Shown in pieces: positions 46,291-58,421 of a stretch of DNA of 64,000 bases. The notes beneath the pieces are model-generated. The model was given only the letters and a program-made list of their open reading frames with translations. It did no database searches and was not told the DNA's origin. The stretch lies in the NCBI GenBank assembly GCA_030062745.1, contig CP099839.1, positions 315,001 through 379,000 on the forward strand, in the 5' to 3' direction. Position numbers and translations under genes: made by a program. This DNA comes from Capitulum mitella. Its lineage: Eukaryota > Arthropoda > Thecostraca > Pollicipedomorpha > Pollicipedidae. The first letter of the stretch is position 1; each line of letters starts with the position of its first letter.

Positions 46291-46989
46291 ACCTCAGTGA
46301 AGCTGCCGTCTCTGCCACTGCAGAACGCTGGGAGCCATTAATTGACGAATGAAACATCATTATTAGCAAAGTAAGGGTTTTTGTCGAAAAGAAGTGTCAG
46401 GTCTATCTGAAATTCCGACCGCGAGATGATCCCAATTTTTTTGTGAGTCATCTCTACTGACTCGTATGAAAGCCATTGCTGTGGAGACTGTCATCTACAG
46501 GAATGTTCTGAGCGAGTCGACACCAAACCTAAATAACGTTTGAAACCAGTACAGCGGAGTCGACAGGTTTTGGTCGGCTGGGACTGCGACTCCAACCCCG
46601 CAATAGCAGTGGCGGCTCGTGGTCTCACAAACACCTGAAGCACAGCACAAGTGTAGTCCCTAACTGCTCTGTGTACGGTTGTCTTCAGTACATACGTTGT
46701 CTATCAAATTTTAACAAGTCAAGCTTAGGCCGTGATCTGCAGCCGAATTTTCAACTGAAAGCAACATTTGTTTCGAACAGCTCAAGGACGGCGGATAAGG
46801 GGGCAGGCCCCAGGGACCTATATAACGAGATGCAATCAGGTCATGGCATCCCTCTTCGGCGCCGAAAGCGCCCCTGTCGGACATACCGGCCTGGAATTAT
46901 GCCCTCCAGGCCTCGAAGGGCGATTCATGAGGACTAAAAATATCCCAAGGATATGAAGGGAATCAACAACTCAACTCAAGTTAATGGTC
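46291..46989. other. Intergenic with a hAT-type terminus at 46607
   Basis: CAGTGGCGGCTCGTGG at 46607 is a left terminus of the same type as at 13484; its partner was not found. Otherwise unremarkable. Confidence 0.4.
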
Positions 46990-47960
46990 ATGAAGCCCCA
47001 ACAACACCCCAAATTCCAGTGAAGCCCCTAACCCCTCCCCCCGAGAGATCAAACGGTGCCCCTGAGATCGGAAAACATCCCGATGGTTAAAAGGATGCCC
47101 TGAAGAATAAAAGGGCGCCCAAAACCATGGAGGGGCGTCTCCGAGGGCTCAAAGGGCGCCTCTATGGCCTGAAAATATGCCTCGAGGTCTAGAATGATGC
47201 CCTGAAAGACAAAAGCGCTACCAACTCCTCTTAACTCAACTGTCCAACCAGAAGGGCGCCCCCCCCCCCCTCCCTCCCCGAGAACTCATTCGGACACCCG
47301 TGTAGTCCATGCCCCAAAGACTACAAGAGCGTCCTTAATAATAAAAGGACACCCAACCACTGGAGGGGCGCCCCCAGTGACTCAAAGGCTCCAAAAGGCG
47401 CACTGAGGAACGAAGATGCGTCCCGAAGGCTAGAAGGATGCTCTAAAAAAAAAAAAACAAAAGAGCGCCCCAAACCCGGAGGCGGCGCCCCCGAGGGCTC
47501 GGAGGGCATCCCTGTCGTCTAAAAATATGTCCCGAGATCTAAAAGAACGCCATGAAGAATAAAAGGGCGTTTAAACCATGGAGGGACGCACCTGAACACT
47601 CAAAACACGTCCCTGTGGTCCGAAAATAATATGTTTCGGGGGATAAGAGGACGCCCAAAAAAGCCTGGGCGCCCCAAATCCTGGAGGGGCACCTCCGAGG
47701 GCTCAAAGGGCATCCCTGTGGCCCGAAAATATTCCCGAGGTATAGGAAAAGCGCCTTAAAGAACAGGAGGGCGCCAAAGCCCAAGAGGGGCATCCCTGAG
47801 ATCCGAAAATGTCCCAAAGGTTAGAAGACCCTTAAAATAAAGGGATGCACCGAAGTCCGGAGAGATGCTCCCACGGAACTCAAAGGGCGTTCCTGCGGTC
47901 TGAAAACGTCCCGAGGGCTATAGGGACGTCATAAAGAATAACAGGACATCCTAAGGGCCA
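46990..47960. repeat. Decayed tandem array, period about 105-110 bp
   Basis: Units follow the order AATAAAAGGGCGCCC, CATGGAGGGGCG, GAGGGCTCAAAGGGC, CCTGTGGTC, GAAAATAT, CCGAGG and AGAAGG, with anchors near 47106, 47449, 47558, 47663, 47760 and 47937. Units are diverged and some are truncated. No coding potential. Composition and style match the interiors of the hAT-type elements described elsewhere, but ends are not identified. Confidence 0.65.
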
Positions 47961-48739
47961 TACAGGGCCTTTGGGCTCCCTTGGGGTTTTGAAATGGCGC
48001 CCATGGTGTTTGGAAAACACACACCCTGCCTTAAATGACATTCAAGTTTCAAAAGCACCCGTGCGGAATGCTGAAGGGCGACTGCAACTTTCCTTAACGA
48101 TTCATTCTTCGGAAGTAAAGATTTTCGCTTGATATTTTTTGTGGCAGCACTGTTAATCAAGTGTAATGATGTAACTGGATCACCAATGATTAATGATTAC
48201 CGCGAACCGCTTAAATCTATTTCAAACATGGAGGGTAAAATGTGTAGACTTAGGAAACCTGTAGCGCCTAGTATGGCAAAGGAAATCAAATTCATAGAAT
48301 GCTGAAAGTATACGATGATTTTTTCCTGTGTGTCACGCTCAGTCCGGCATTCCAGTAGTTCGGTGTGGAGATACTGTTCTGCTACCGCAATGTCGCGTGC
48401 TCTGGTCACTACAATGGCACCTAAGGCATAGCGTAATGGAAGAAAGTGCCCGGTTACCTGTCAGCCCAGGCGACGCAGGGCATTTCTTCTTCGCACATTC
48501 ACACGCCAAAATCCCCCCCCCCCCCAAAAAAAAGAAAAAGCATGATGACATTTTTTAGGACTTCAACTGCGTCCTTCACCATGCGTTTGCGCGTTCCTAA
48601 AACTGGTGGCGCTCCACACCCCGCCCCCAAAGCATAATGGCACTCCTTGGTCAATTTCTAAATACGCCCCTGGCCCTCTTTTGGAAAAGTTAGGTAGCAA
48701 ACATATAATTTTGCCCTCCCCAAAAAAAATCCTGCGCGG

Positions 48740-50190
48740 AGCACCGAGCTTGCGGAGGGATCCTCAAATGGGATAAAATATACGAGTCAGCGCACGTACT
48801 ACATAAATGAAGACTTAAAAATTGTGACCAAAAGCTTCCTGCCCCCCGCGCCCCAGAGATTCATGTATGTACATACCTCAGGGATTTCTGGGCCTGACGA
48901 CCAGTCCACGGACCCTTTATATATTCGGGATCCTCCAAAATGGGATAAAACAAACGCGTTAACGCACGTATGACGTAAATGAGACTTAAAATCTGTGACC
49001 TGGTTGGTCGCTGCTCCTCCCCCCAGAAACTCATGTACATACCTCGAGGATCTCTGAACCTGACCACCAAACCAAGGGCCCTTTATATATTCAAGGCCCT
49101 TAGAAAGTCAATGGCACCAACGACTTCACAGCAGTCACAAGACCTCCTGATTCCTAGTGGCCCCAGAATACATCAGGTCCCTTGGCCTGGCCGGAAGCGC
49201 TGACCTTTATAGGGCCCCCAAACAGGGGCGGCACGACCTGGAGGCAGTTTCCCCCTCCCCTGAAAAAATCGGAGGCCCCTTTACCTCAACTGAAAGTTTT
49301 GTGGGTGCACATATATCATCAAAATTAAGATCAAGGAGGCCTCCATTACTGAGTTACGTGGTCCTTAATCTGGTTCAGGAAGCCATTTTGCATCAAGTGT
49401 CCAGCCGCCCCTGTCCCCAGAGACCGAGAGCTTCTAGTCAAGACCAAGGATCCTCCAGATATGTAGAAGGCATTCCAAAGCGGGCCAAGGGCTGTCGGTG
49501 TGTCTGGAGGCCCTTTGAAATTCTTGGACTCCAATGGGCTTCAGTCATAGGACAGTCTGACTTCCAATGGGTCTCCAAATACACAGAGCACCCCTGATCT
49601 AGTCTGAAGGCCTATATCTGTAAAGGGAGTTCTGGAGAGGGCCAGGGGCCCTTGGTGTACCTGCGGACCCTTCAGAAGTCAGGGGCCCAATGGACCTTTA
49701 GCAGCCACAGGGACCCCGTCCTTCGAATAAGCAGTCAAATACACAAGGACCCCTGACCCTCTCCGGATTACCATGTACATAACTAGAATCTCCGGAGCTG
49801 ATCAGGACTGGGAACCCTTGGTGTGCCCAGGGACCTTTGAAAGTCAGTGACCCCAAGGGGCTCCTAATGAACAGGAAAGCTGAGATTCAGGACCTACAGA
49901 GGCTCCTGAATTTCAATAATAACCTAGATACATAGGGCCCCTTAACCTGGCCAAGTGGCCTAACTTCCTCCAAATCCACGAAGTACACCCAGAGCTCCTG
50001 GTCAAGTGCAAAGGCCCTCCAGACATACACAGGGCATTTGGTAGAGAACCAGGGGCCCTTGGTGTATCCAAGGGCCATTCGAAAACCAGGGGCCAGGGCT
50101 CCAATAGACCTTTAATCACATAATAAAAATCATAATAATGAAAATCAGCCACAGGGGCCCTTAACTTCCAACGGGCCTCCAGATACACTA
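48740..50190. repeat. Decayed tandem array, period about 165-170 bp at its left end
   Basis: GGATCCTC..AAATGGGATAAAA recurs at about 48759 and 48929; ATTCATGTATGTACATACC recurs, shortened, at about 48859 and 49029. Further right, GGTGTRYCTG..GGRCC..TTCAGAAGTC blocks recur at about 49497, 49658, 49812 and 50072. A similar block is found at about 55100. Non-coding. Confidence 0.55.
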
Positions 50191-50289
50191 GGTCCCTGCA
50201 TTGGCGTACCTAGGAATGCGTCCAGGAGGAGGCCAGATCGGGTCAAGAGGATCATTCCAGCCAAGGGCGGATCCAGGGAGGGGGATGGG

Positions 50290-51740
50290 GGCAATCGCAA
50301 CCCCCAGGCCAGAGAAGGAGCCCCGTATGAGTTTCACGGGGTCTCTGTGAAAACGTGACGAGTCGTGGTGCAGTCAGAGAGGCCTTTGGGAGGGTTAAGT
50401 GATCCCTGAGACGCACAGAAGGGCCCCTAAGGCTCCCAAAGGGCCCCTGAGACCACAACAAGGCCCAAACGTGGCAGATTCCCCTGAGATGGCCAGAAAG
50501 ATCACAGAACCCCTGAGACGGTCAAGATGAGGACTGAGTCCCCAGGTCGACATAGGGGCTCCTGGAATGTCATAGGGCCCCGAATTGATTTCACGGGCCT
50601 ATGTGAAACGCTGAACGTTTTTGATGCAGTCAGAGGGCCTCTGGGATGGTTAGTGAGACCCTGACATGGCAAGATGGCCCTTAAATGGATAGAAAGGCCC
50701 CTGAAACTCTACAAGGGTCCTTGGGAGTGCAAGAGGGGCCCCAACACGGCAAACGGTCCGTGAAACTGCTTAACGTGCAAGAGAGGCTCTTGAGACGGTA
50801 AGAACATAAGAAGGTACCTAGCACGGTATAAGGAGATCCTGGCCAGCCAGAAGGACCCCTAAACAGGGATTTACCAGTGGCCTCAACCTCGACTGTGGCT
50901 CCAAATGTGCTACGCTGTTTTTTTTCTGAAAACCTGGTAGGTTCTTCATACAGTCAGCGGACCCCGGGAAGGTCAAGTGCATCCTAAGACGTCAAGATGA
51001 GCCCCTACGCGGCAGATGACCCCAGAGACCGCCGAAAAGGTCGGAGGGCTCCTGCGAGCCAAAGGCGATGAGAGAACCTCTGAGACGCTTCGAGGGCCCT
51101 GGACGGGCAGAGAGCCCCGAGTGTGTAAGGCGGGCTCCTACCACGGAAAAGATCCTTCTGAGGCTGCCAGTGAGAACCTTGAAGAGCCAGAAAAGTCCCT
51201 GATAAGGCTAGAGGGACCTTAAGACTGCCAGATATACCCCTTGTAACAGAGAAAGACCCCTGATACAACAATGGATAACTCCGAAGACCAGCCGGGACGT
51301 TCAGAGGGCCCATGACACTGCACGGGCGCCCTAAAACCTCCAAAAGGTCTTTTGTAACTACTTGAGGGTCTCTGAGACGGCAAAAATGCTTCCCAGAGAC
51401 GACAAGGAGGGCCTCCTAGGACAACAGGAGGTCCACAGAGATTGTTACAGAGGGGCCTTTGAGACGGCTAACTAGTAGTCTCGAGTAATAGGGGCCGCTG
51501 AGACGACCGGAGGGGCCCCTGAAACCACTAAACCTTAAGACGTCCAGCTCCTGAAACGGCCCAAGGACCCAGAGCATTGTCAGAGGCGCCCCTGTCGGAA
51601 AGCACAGAGAGAGAGAGAGGCTTAAAGAAAGCCCTTGTTACTGTTTGAGGGCCTCCTTAGGCGCGGCGAAATTCCCTAGGGACGACATGAGGGAACCCAA
51701 GATGCCTTAAATCTTTCTGAAATTGCCAGATAGGTCCATG
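50290..51740. repeat. Decayed short-period array (GAGACGGC / GGGCCCCTGA units)
   Basis: Loose units of 25-40 bp such as GGGCCCCTGAGACC, AAGGCCCCTGAAAC and CAGAGGGCC recur throughout. The part to about 51020 matches 14230-15000. Non-coding. Confidence 0.6.
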
Positions 51741-51749
51741 AAACCGCCC

Positions 51750-52850
51750 CAGGTCAACGGCTTCAGCAACGAGTACCGATTTCAATGGAAGCTTTGCCAT
51801 AGGGTAACCCGACCGAATTATTCATGAACCTTAAGTCCGTTCTGGAATAGCTCAGACCGCCTCACCCCTAGAGGTCACACAAAAAAACGTGAAGTGAGCA
51901 ACAGTTCACCAACAGTCCACCAGCTGTCCATCAACTGTTGCTGTCCAACCAATAGCAACAGCAACGGCTCCAGCAACGAGCACTGATTTCAATGGAAGCT
52001 ATGTCGTAGGGTAACTTGGTCGAGTTATTCATGAATCCGAGGTCTGTTTTGGAATAGTTCAGACCATTTGGACTCTAGAGGCCACACAAAAAAAAACGTG
52101 AAAGAAGCAACAAGCACAGCAGACGGTTCTGGCGACGGGCATCGACTTCAGTGAAAGCTCCGCCATAAGATAAGATAGGATATAGGATAACCTGGCCTAA
52201 TTATTCACGAATCTGAAGATCGCCTTGGAACAGCTCGGTCCGTTTGACCTCCGGAGGTCACACGCAAAAAAACGCGAAGTTATCAACAGCCACAGCAGGC
52301 GGCTCCAACAACGAGCACCGACTTCAATGAAAGCTATGGAGAAGGATCATCTGGGCGAGTTTTAACGAATCTGAAGGTCCATTTTGGCATAGCTTTGCCC
52401 GTTGGACCTCCAGTGACAAGCATGCTATTGGATAATCTGACCGAGTTATTTTCGAATCTGAAGTTCATTTTGGAACAGCCCTGTTGGCCCCCAGAGACTG
52501 CTCAAAAAGTTGGTAAAGTTGGTCAAGTTGGTAAAGCCAACGTAAAATTGGCAGAAGCTACAGGAACAGCTCCAGCAACGAGCACCGATTTCAGTGATGT
52601 GCCATAGAGCCACAGAGCATCCTAGACTAGTAGTTTACAAATCCGAACACTGTTTTACAATAGCTTTAAACGTCTGATATTCAGGGGTCATGCAAAAAGC
52701 GTAAGGTTAACAACATTCACAACAGGTGGCTCCAGTAATGAGCACCGATTGCAAGGATATGTATACCATAGGTAATGGAAAACTCCGACCGTATGACCTT
52801 CCGTGGTGTCCAGTAAGTGGCCGTTCAGTCGCAGGGTCAATACAGGCCAT
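51750..52850. repeat. Decayed tandem array, period about 165-200 bp
   Basis: The anchor CTCCAGCAACGAGCACCGAT, with variants, recurs near 51765, 51970, 52130, 52302, 52570 and 52731. It is followed by TTTCAATGGAAGCTATG, GGGTAA..TGGNCGA(A/G)TTATTCATGAAT, GTCTGTTTTGGAATAG, GACC and CACACAAAAAAACGTGAAG. Six units, diverged; the fifth has lost its middle. Non-coding. Confidence 0.7.
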
Positions 52851-53164
52851 TAGCAACGTTGACGGAGATGATAGGGCACGGCATGATCAATGTGGTGAGT
52901 ACGAATGAATTCTTTTATACCGCGCTAGACTTCGCTTAGCGTGCTTAGAGCGCTAGCGTGCCGTGTGAGTGCTGGCAGCCAGTTCCGCTCGTTGGTGTGC
53001 GCTGGGCAAATAGACGGTGTGGTGACCAGGTGGGTTTCGTAGGGGTGCATTTGCAGTCTTTTGGGCTAATGCATTTTATGCTACCGATGAACACGTAGCA
53101 TGTTCCTTTGTTTGCATTCCACGTGTCAGCACTAAGAATGGTTGTCGCACACTTGAGTAGGAAA

Positions 53165-53365
53165 CATGGGAGTCAATTTCTGCAAATGATGGGGGGGGGG
53201 GGCAGCCGAGGGCCCGGCAACCTAATTTTCCCCAAATGTGGGTTTCTCAACGGATTTGGCCCACTTTATTTTGACCAACAGAAATTTATAAATTTTTTTA
53301 TTACTATATTTGTCAAATGGAGCATTGCATTTATCCACATGTATGCAGGTATTTACATAAATACA

Positions 53366-53424
<59 letters not shown>

Positions 53425-53632
53425 AAGACAGAAAGATAGATACATCGCCATAGACTTTATTATTTAATTTCGGCCTTTATCTTATCTGTTGCGTCGTATT
53501 TTTGGATATTATTACTCAGCGCCCTTTACAATTGACAGAAATATTGGGTGGGCCCAAACCAACATTTGGTGGGCCCAAATCAACATTGGGTGGGCCAGGG
53601 TCCTCTCAAAAGAATATAACTCGACATCCCTG
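53165..53632 (-). mobile_element. 468-bp hAT-type MITE, GGTGGGCC family
   Basis: Flanked by a perfect 8-bp duplication GTAGGAAA (53157-53164 and 53633-53640). Ends are CATGGGAGTCAATTTC and, on the other strand, CAGGGATGTCGAGTTATATTC. It contains the repeated CAACATTGGGTGGGCC block at 53545-53600, a long G-run at 53190-53201, and an AT microsatellite at 53365-53426. Confidence 0.75.
53365..53426. repeat. (AT)n microsatellite
   Basis: AT/GTAT dinucleotide run inside the MITE. The equivalent place in the copy at 61996 is where a pogo-like element has inserted. Confidence 0.9.
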
Positions 53633-54929
53633 GTAGGAAATGATTTTTGACCACATTAAAGCACATGACTTTTGATCACATTAAAGCGACGACTTGCCAT
53701 AGAACTGCAATGGCTTCTTGCGAAATCGCTATGAGTTCTCCGCCAGCAACCAGCAGAGTACAAAAATGATGCAGAGCAATCAACTTACGATCAACTCTCC
53801 AGTATTGTCACTGTGCAATGCAAAATGACGCTAACTGTACCCAGTGACAGGGCAAGATCAACAGACAGAATGTTGTTTATTTGAGAGTTAGGGCAGAGAG
53901 CCTCTTGGGCTCAGGTGTCCAGAATTTTGAGTCAAGTTTTGTGTCTGGCGTCAGCCAGCCATCTAAGACAGAGTCTTTGTCACTTTATCATCAACAATGC
54001 ATCGAGCGCAAACACCGCGCAAGCCCCGCTGCAAATACCTGCTGCATGGCAGCGCAGATTCTGGAAGGGACTGTCAGAACATAACTTTGGCCATGTTTCA
54101 TCCTGTTTTTTTTCTTATCAAATACGGGTCATGATGACAAGTAACTTTACGAAATTACTTATCTATAACAGTTTACTGACAAACATGAAGTTTTAAGGCT
54201 TAATCTTAAACTGATGTTGCTTCGGTTAACCGCGCATGGTATCTGGTATTACACCACAAGTTTAGAATATACTGTCGCTGGCAGAGCCATCTATTGAGAG
54301 TCTGACGAGCGATTTCGCTGTGGCTATTGCACAAAATGGACCACCATGGGCAAACTACGAGGGGGCAAAGGGGACTCTGGACCAAATATAGACACGATAT
54401 TTCAAATAGAGGGAGTGACCCAGCCGCCTAAAATTTCGCCTTTGTTATATTTCGGCCACTCTGCGCGAGCACAAAACGCTAAATTTTCTGAAATAAGGTG
54501 ATGCGCTTGCTTTTTCAGATGCTTTATATGGCAAAAAACGCAAAATTATATGAAATATTTCCTCCTGGACTCAAGGAGCTCAACATCTATTTTCCATATT
54601 TCAAGCGCAAAACAAGAAACTGGGGAGGCCCCGGCCTGGACTGGGCCCCGCGCTGACGATTTGCCCACCCCCCATTCCCCGCTGAAATCTTGGATCCGCC
54701 CCTGATCCCAACCAAGGTGGCCTCTCTTCATGGCTTAGGGGCCTTTCTTATTTTGGGTCCTTTTTAGGCTCTAGGTCCTATTTTGACGTCTGTCTCAGGA
54801 GGCCCTTTTTGACTTCTTTGGTGCCCAACGAGCGCCTTAAAGTGCCAAAAAGTAGTGAGCCCTTCGGCCCCAGAGGACCCCCACCACTCCCAGGACGGCA
54901 TGCCCCCCGGGTACGCCACTGGGTCCCTG

Positions 54930-56600
54930 TTCAAATTCAGAGACCTGCCGCATTTGTAAATGGCCCTCTGGAGAGGGCTAACAGTCATGAGTATATTCAG
55001 GAGTCGATTGAAAGTCAGGAGCCCTGAATTTCGATGGCGGTCTTCAGAAAACCCTGCGCACATCCAGCGTTTCTGGACCTGGCCAGGGGCGGTCGCCCTT
55101 GGTGTATCTGAGGGCCAATCAGAAGCCCAGGGCTTGGGGCCCGTTCTCAATCTAGTCAATTTCACAGACAAGGATAGTCCACGAGCGAATTTACGGCAAT
55201 CCCACCCCTGAATCCTTTCTGAACTGCAGGCCGGTTTATCGCTTATGGTCTAGAGCGAGAGTTATGCCTCTCTAAAGAACGACACGAACAAATCGTTGCA
55301 GACGGGGGGGGGGGGCATCACAATCACGGCGCCCCTGAAGGTGAAAAGGCATGGCGCAGCTGAAGAGCCCTGCAGGCGTGCGCAATGCACGCCTGTCCTT
55401 GCGCTCCCGGCAGACCATTTACATGGCAATGACGTCACGGCTCCCCCTGCCCCCGTCTCCGCCTGCTCCTGCACTGACGGTAGAACTTCTCGAAATCCGT
55501 GGCACCCGTCCAGTCAACTTTTCGGGGCCCGCAAGGCGTCTATGAGCGTTATCAGGCTGGTGGTTGATTCTGATCCGGATCTGATCCGAATTAAGAAGGG
55601 CGTGTTTTCCGTGTAAATCGCATTGTCCCAGATCAATTTTGAAAACGTAGTCGCGAGTCACATTTCATTCTGATCAAATCTGAAAAACAGCCGGGATTCA
55701 AATGCTGATCCGTATTCAATCATTGCAATCCCGATTTTAATTCAGATCAGCTGCACGGCCCATCTGATTCAATGAGATCAAATTACACATGCAAAGAAGG
55801 ATGATAAAATAAAACGGCAATATGCTCATGAAGGATACCTTCCAGGTAGTAATCCACCAAACCAAGGATGATAAACATTAAAGAGGATGCCAGGCGAGCC
55901 AAAAACCAATTCTTTTCCACAACCCCGCGAGGTTCAGACTTTCACAGTCAAGCTATCTGAATCATACGTGTCCAGTACCAAGCATATACCATTAAGGATC
56001 CACCATCAGAGGTTAAGATTAGAAGTGCTCATGAAATATATGATCCATCATTTTATAATCAACACTGAATCCTCTACGTACTTCTCCTGCTGTAAAATCC
56101 CCACTATCATGTATTGTGTGGATAGGTAGAAGGTTACTGCATCTTTTCCCGTTCCAATTCGGCGCGATCGCAAGCAGTTTAGAAACGATGCCTAAATTTA
56201 AGAAACTCCGCAACCAAATATGTGCAAGTGCACTCAAAGTCAACCCTGTCTCAACCACTTTCAGCACTATCGCCAATAAATTCGACCGTGGAGCAGAATA
56301 GACATATTTTCGACACTAGCGCGAGCTTTTTCGGCGACCTCAGTTCAGTTTAGAACAGCAAACAATTTTGGTGAAATTCAAGCGATGTCGGCGGCTAGTC
56401 TGCGATGTACCGAAGTTCGCAGTTTCCAGGATTTTCACCTGTGGGTCCCGAGAAGCCGATAGACCTGCTGCAGAATGTTGTTTTGATTGAAAGACAACAT
56501 AACCCTATATATATGTTCCACTGATTCAGTAATCTGACTCACCGCCCTGGCCGAGTACACTGCGCCAGGCGCCCTCAGATCAACCAGTAAGAAACAACAG
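54930..56600. other. Intergenic, transposon remnants, no gene recognised
   Basis: About 55070-55150 resembles units of the array at 49500-50100. A G-run lies at 55303-55315, and several GATCYGAAT/GATCCGGAT motifs lie between 55570 and 55770. None of the frames is recognisable. Confidence 0.45.
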
Positions 56601-56625
56601 TTATGAAAAGACGCCGCGTTGGATC

Positions 56626-57090
56626 ATGCCTACCGAGCACGCGACAGATCAAATGTCAGAGACACTGGCACACTGTACACCGCGCACTTCATTAATCATG
56701 CCGACTGAGCACGTGACAGATCAAATGTCAGAGACACTGGCACACTGTACACCGCGCACTTCATTAATCATGCCGACTGAGCACGTGACAGATCAAATGT
56801 CAGAGACACTGGCACACTGTACACCGCGCACTTCATTAATCATGCCGACTGAGCACGTGACAGATCAAATGTCAGAGACACCGGCACACTGTACACCGCG
56901 CACTTCATTGATCATGCCGACCGAGCACGTGACAGATCAAATGTCAGAGACACCGGCACACTGTACACCGCGCACTTCATTAATCATGCCGACTGAGCAC
57001 GTGACAGATCAAATGTCAGAGACACCGGCACACTGTACACCGCGCACTTCATTGATCATGCCGACCGAGCACGCGCGAGGTCCAATGTCG
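56626..57090. repeat. 72-bp minisatellite, about six and a half units, with repeated CACGTG
   Basis: The unit CATGCCGACTGAGCACGTGA plus 52 more bases repeats with exactly 72-bp steps; CACGTG occurs at 56710, 56782, 56854, 56926 and 56998, while the first and last units have CACGCG. Units differ by a few transitions only (CTGG/CCGG, TTAATC/TTGATC, ACTGAG/ACCGAG), so the array is young. Because 72 is divisible by three the array is open in frame as 24-residue repeats (TEHVTDQMSE...). I see no promoter, splice or homology support for a protein. Confidence 0.9.
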
Positions 57091-57165
57091 CTGACTCCGA
57101 CGCGCAGAACATTCAGGCGGCGGAATCGTTCGGACCGAAGGGGCTATATTAATATGCTTTTGACA

Positions 57166-57495
57166 CATGACGTCCATTTAGCATACTTAAGGGGGTTAAA
57201 TTGCGACCAACGGAAATCTGCAAGTTTTTTGTAATTATTGATCAAATAGAAAATTCTATGTACCCATCTTTATATGTATATATATGCAAGATGAAAAAAT
57301 GGATGGATCATTTGATGCTTTATTCTACGCTTTTTGCCTATTTCTCATCTATTTCCGCCGCTTTTCGTTATGATTGGTTATTTCTGTTTCGAACCAGCAG
57401 AAAATATTTGGCGGGGGAGAGGCAAACCAACACTGGGTAGTCAAGTTAACGTTGGGGGCCAGGGCCTCACAAAAGAATACAAATCTACGCCCCTG
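57166..57495 (-). mobile_element. 330-bp hAT-type MITE, GGTGGGCC family
   Basis: Ends are CATGACGTCCATTTAGC and, on the other strand, CAGGGGCGTAGATTTGTATTC, matching the ends at 53165 and 53632. Flanks TTTTGACA (57158-57165) and TTTTGATA (57496-57503) agree at 7 of 8. It holds a short version of the CAACATTGGG block. Confidence 0.65.
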
Positions 57496-57597
57496 TTTTG
57501 ATACCTGTTATACATGCCGCAATCAAATAAATAAACCCTAACTATTAGTTGACAAAATATCTCTGGTGTTTATCAGAGCAACAGAAAACCGGTAAAC

Positions 57598-58421
57598 CAG
57601 TGGTGAGCACTGCTAACCGAAAAGTTAGCTTCGATGGCCGCTAATCCACAAACTCTAAAGTTAACTTCGATGACGCCAAACCGATAAACCGCTAAAAAAT
57701 TGAGCGGAAGCTAACGATAGTTACTAAGCTGACTTGTACTATATGGATTTGGCTTCGGTTTGGTTTTATCGGCGAGCCGCCTAGCTCTGTCGGACGCAAG
57801 GCTTTGTATAACGTTTTTTTTTTTTTGTTAAAAAATTACAGTGAGGTTTCTGAGGCCTGAAGCTGCCCTGTTTGAAAAGTGCATGAAATGAGCTTTCCTG
57901 TTGATGTAAGTCTTTCCTCGTATATCTGGAAATGGCGGTAATGAACGATGAATATGACCGATTTGTACGCACTTACCGTTAGCCTGGGATTGTTGGTCCG
58001 GTGACGTCATGGATTCCAAGGCCCTCCCAAGAGTCCGCACCTGTCCATTTCATGGCTTTTAACTGAATTGCAGAATTACACAGTGCTGCTCAGCTGCTGC
58101 TGCGTCGATCATTCACGTCTCATGTTTACGCGAAGTCAGCCAACAGCGTGTGCTACTGACCGTTGCGACTGACCGTCGCTCACAACAGACAGTAACAAAC
58201 ATGCATGATTTGAATGTTTATAAACGTTTTTGACTGTAAAACTTTATTGACTTTACCGGTGAAAAAATGCTAGCGGACTTAAAGTTAAGGGAACTAAATT
58301 TAGCGGAAGCTAATTGGTCTGCTAACGGTTTCCAAAGTTAGGGGAAACGCTAATCCACTGACGAAAAAGTTGGATTCCTCTAATTTGCGGTTAGCGGATA
58401 ATGGAACCTTACTTACCACTG
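57598..58421. mobile_element. 824-bp non-autonomous hAT-like element
   Basis: The left end is CAGTGGTGAGCACTGCTAACCG; the right end on the other strand is CAGTGGTAAGTAAGGTTCC, then ATCCGCTAACCGCAAATTAG. Just inside both ends are many GTTAGC/GCTAAC motifs in both orientations (57620-57720 and 58265-58405), typical of sub-terminal binding repeats. The flanking 8-mers agree at only 5 of 8, so the target duplication is decayed or absent. No transposase frame. Confidence 0.55.

Larger units (their letters stand above)
50262..54704. mobile_element. hAT-type element nested in 50199-54921, long version
   Basis: The left end is CAAGGGCGGATCCAGGG; the right end on the other strand is CAGGGGCGGATCCAAGATTTC. 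Flanks ATTCCAGC (50254-50261) and ATCCCAAC (54705-54712) agree at 6 of 8, with transitions only. Its outer parts are shared with 14159-15341. The 3 kb between hold two decayed tandem arrays (50290-51740 and 51750-52850), a further short hAT-type element (53165-53632) and unassigned sequence. No transposase frame is visible, so it is non-autonomous. Confidence 0.65.
50199..54921. mobile_element. hAT-type element, outer of a nested set
   Basis: The left end is CATTGGCGTACCTAGG; the right end on the other strand is CAGTGGCGTACCCGGG. The flanking 8-mers are identical: GGTCCCTG at 50191-50198 and 54922-54929. Only about 63 bp (left) and 217 bp (right) belong to the outer element; the rest is the nested insertion at 50262-54704. 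Confidence 0.8.

Noticed and set aside
56626-57090. CRISPR-like array
   Set aside because: Units are contiguous with no spacers and the genome is eukaryotic.
56626-57234. A 202-residue frame through the 72-bp repeats as a repeat protein
   Set aside because: The unit length is a multiple of three, which keeps any frame open. There is no promoter, splice or homology support, and residues outside the repeats look random.
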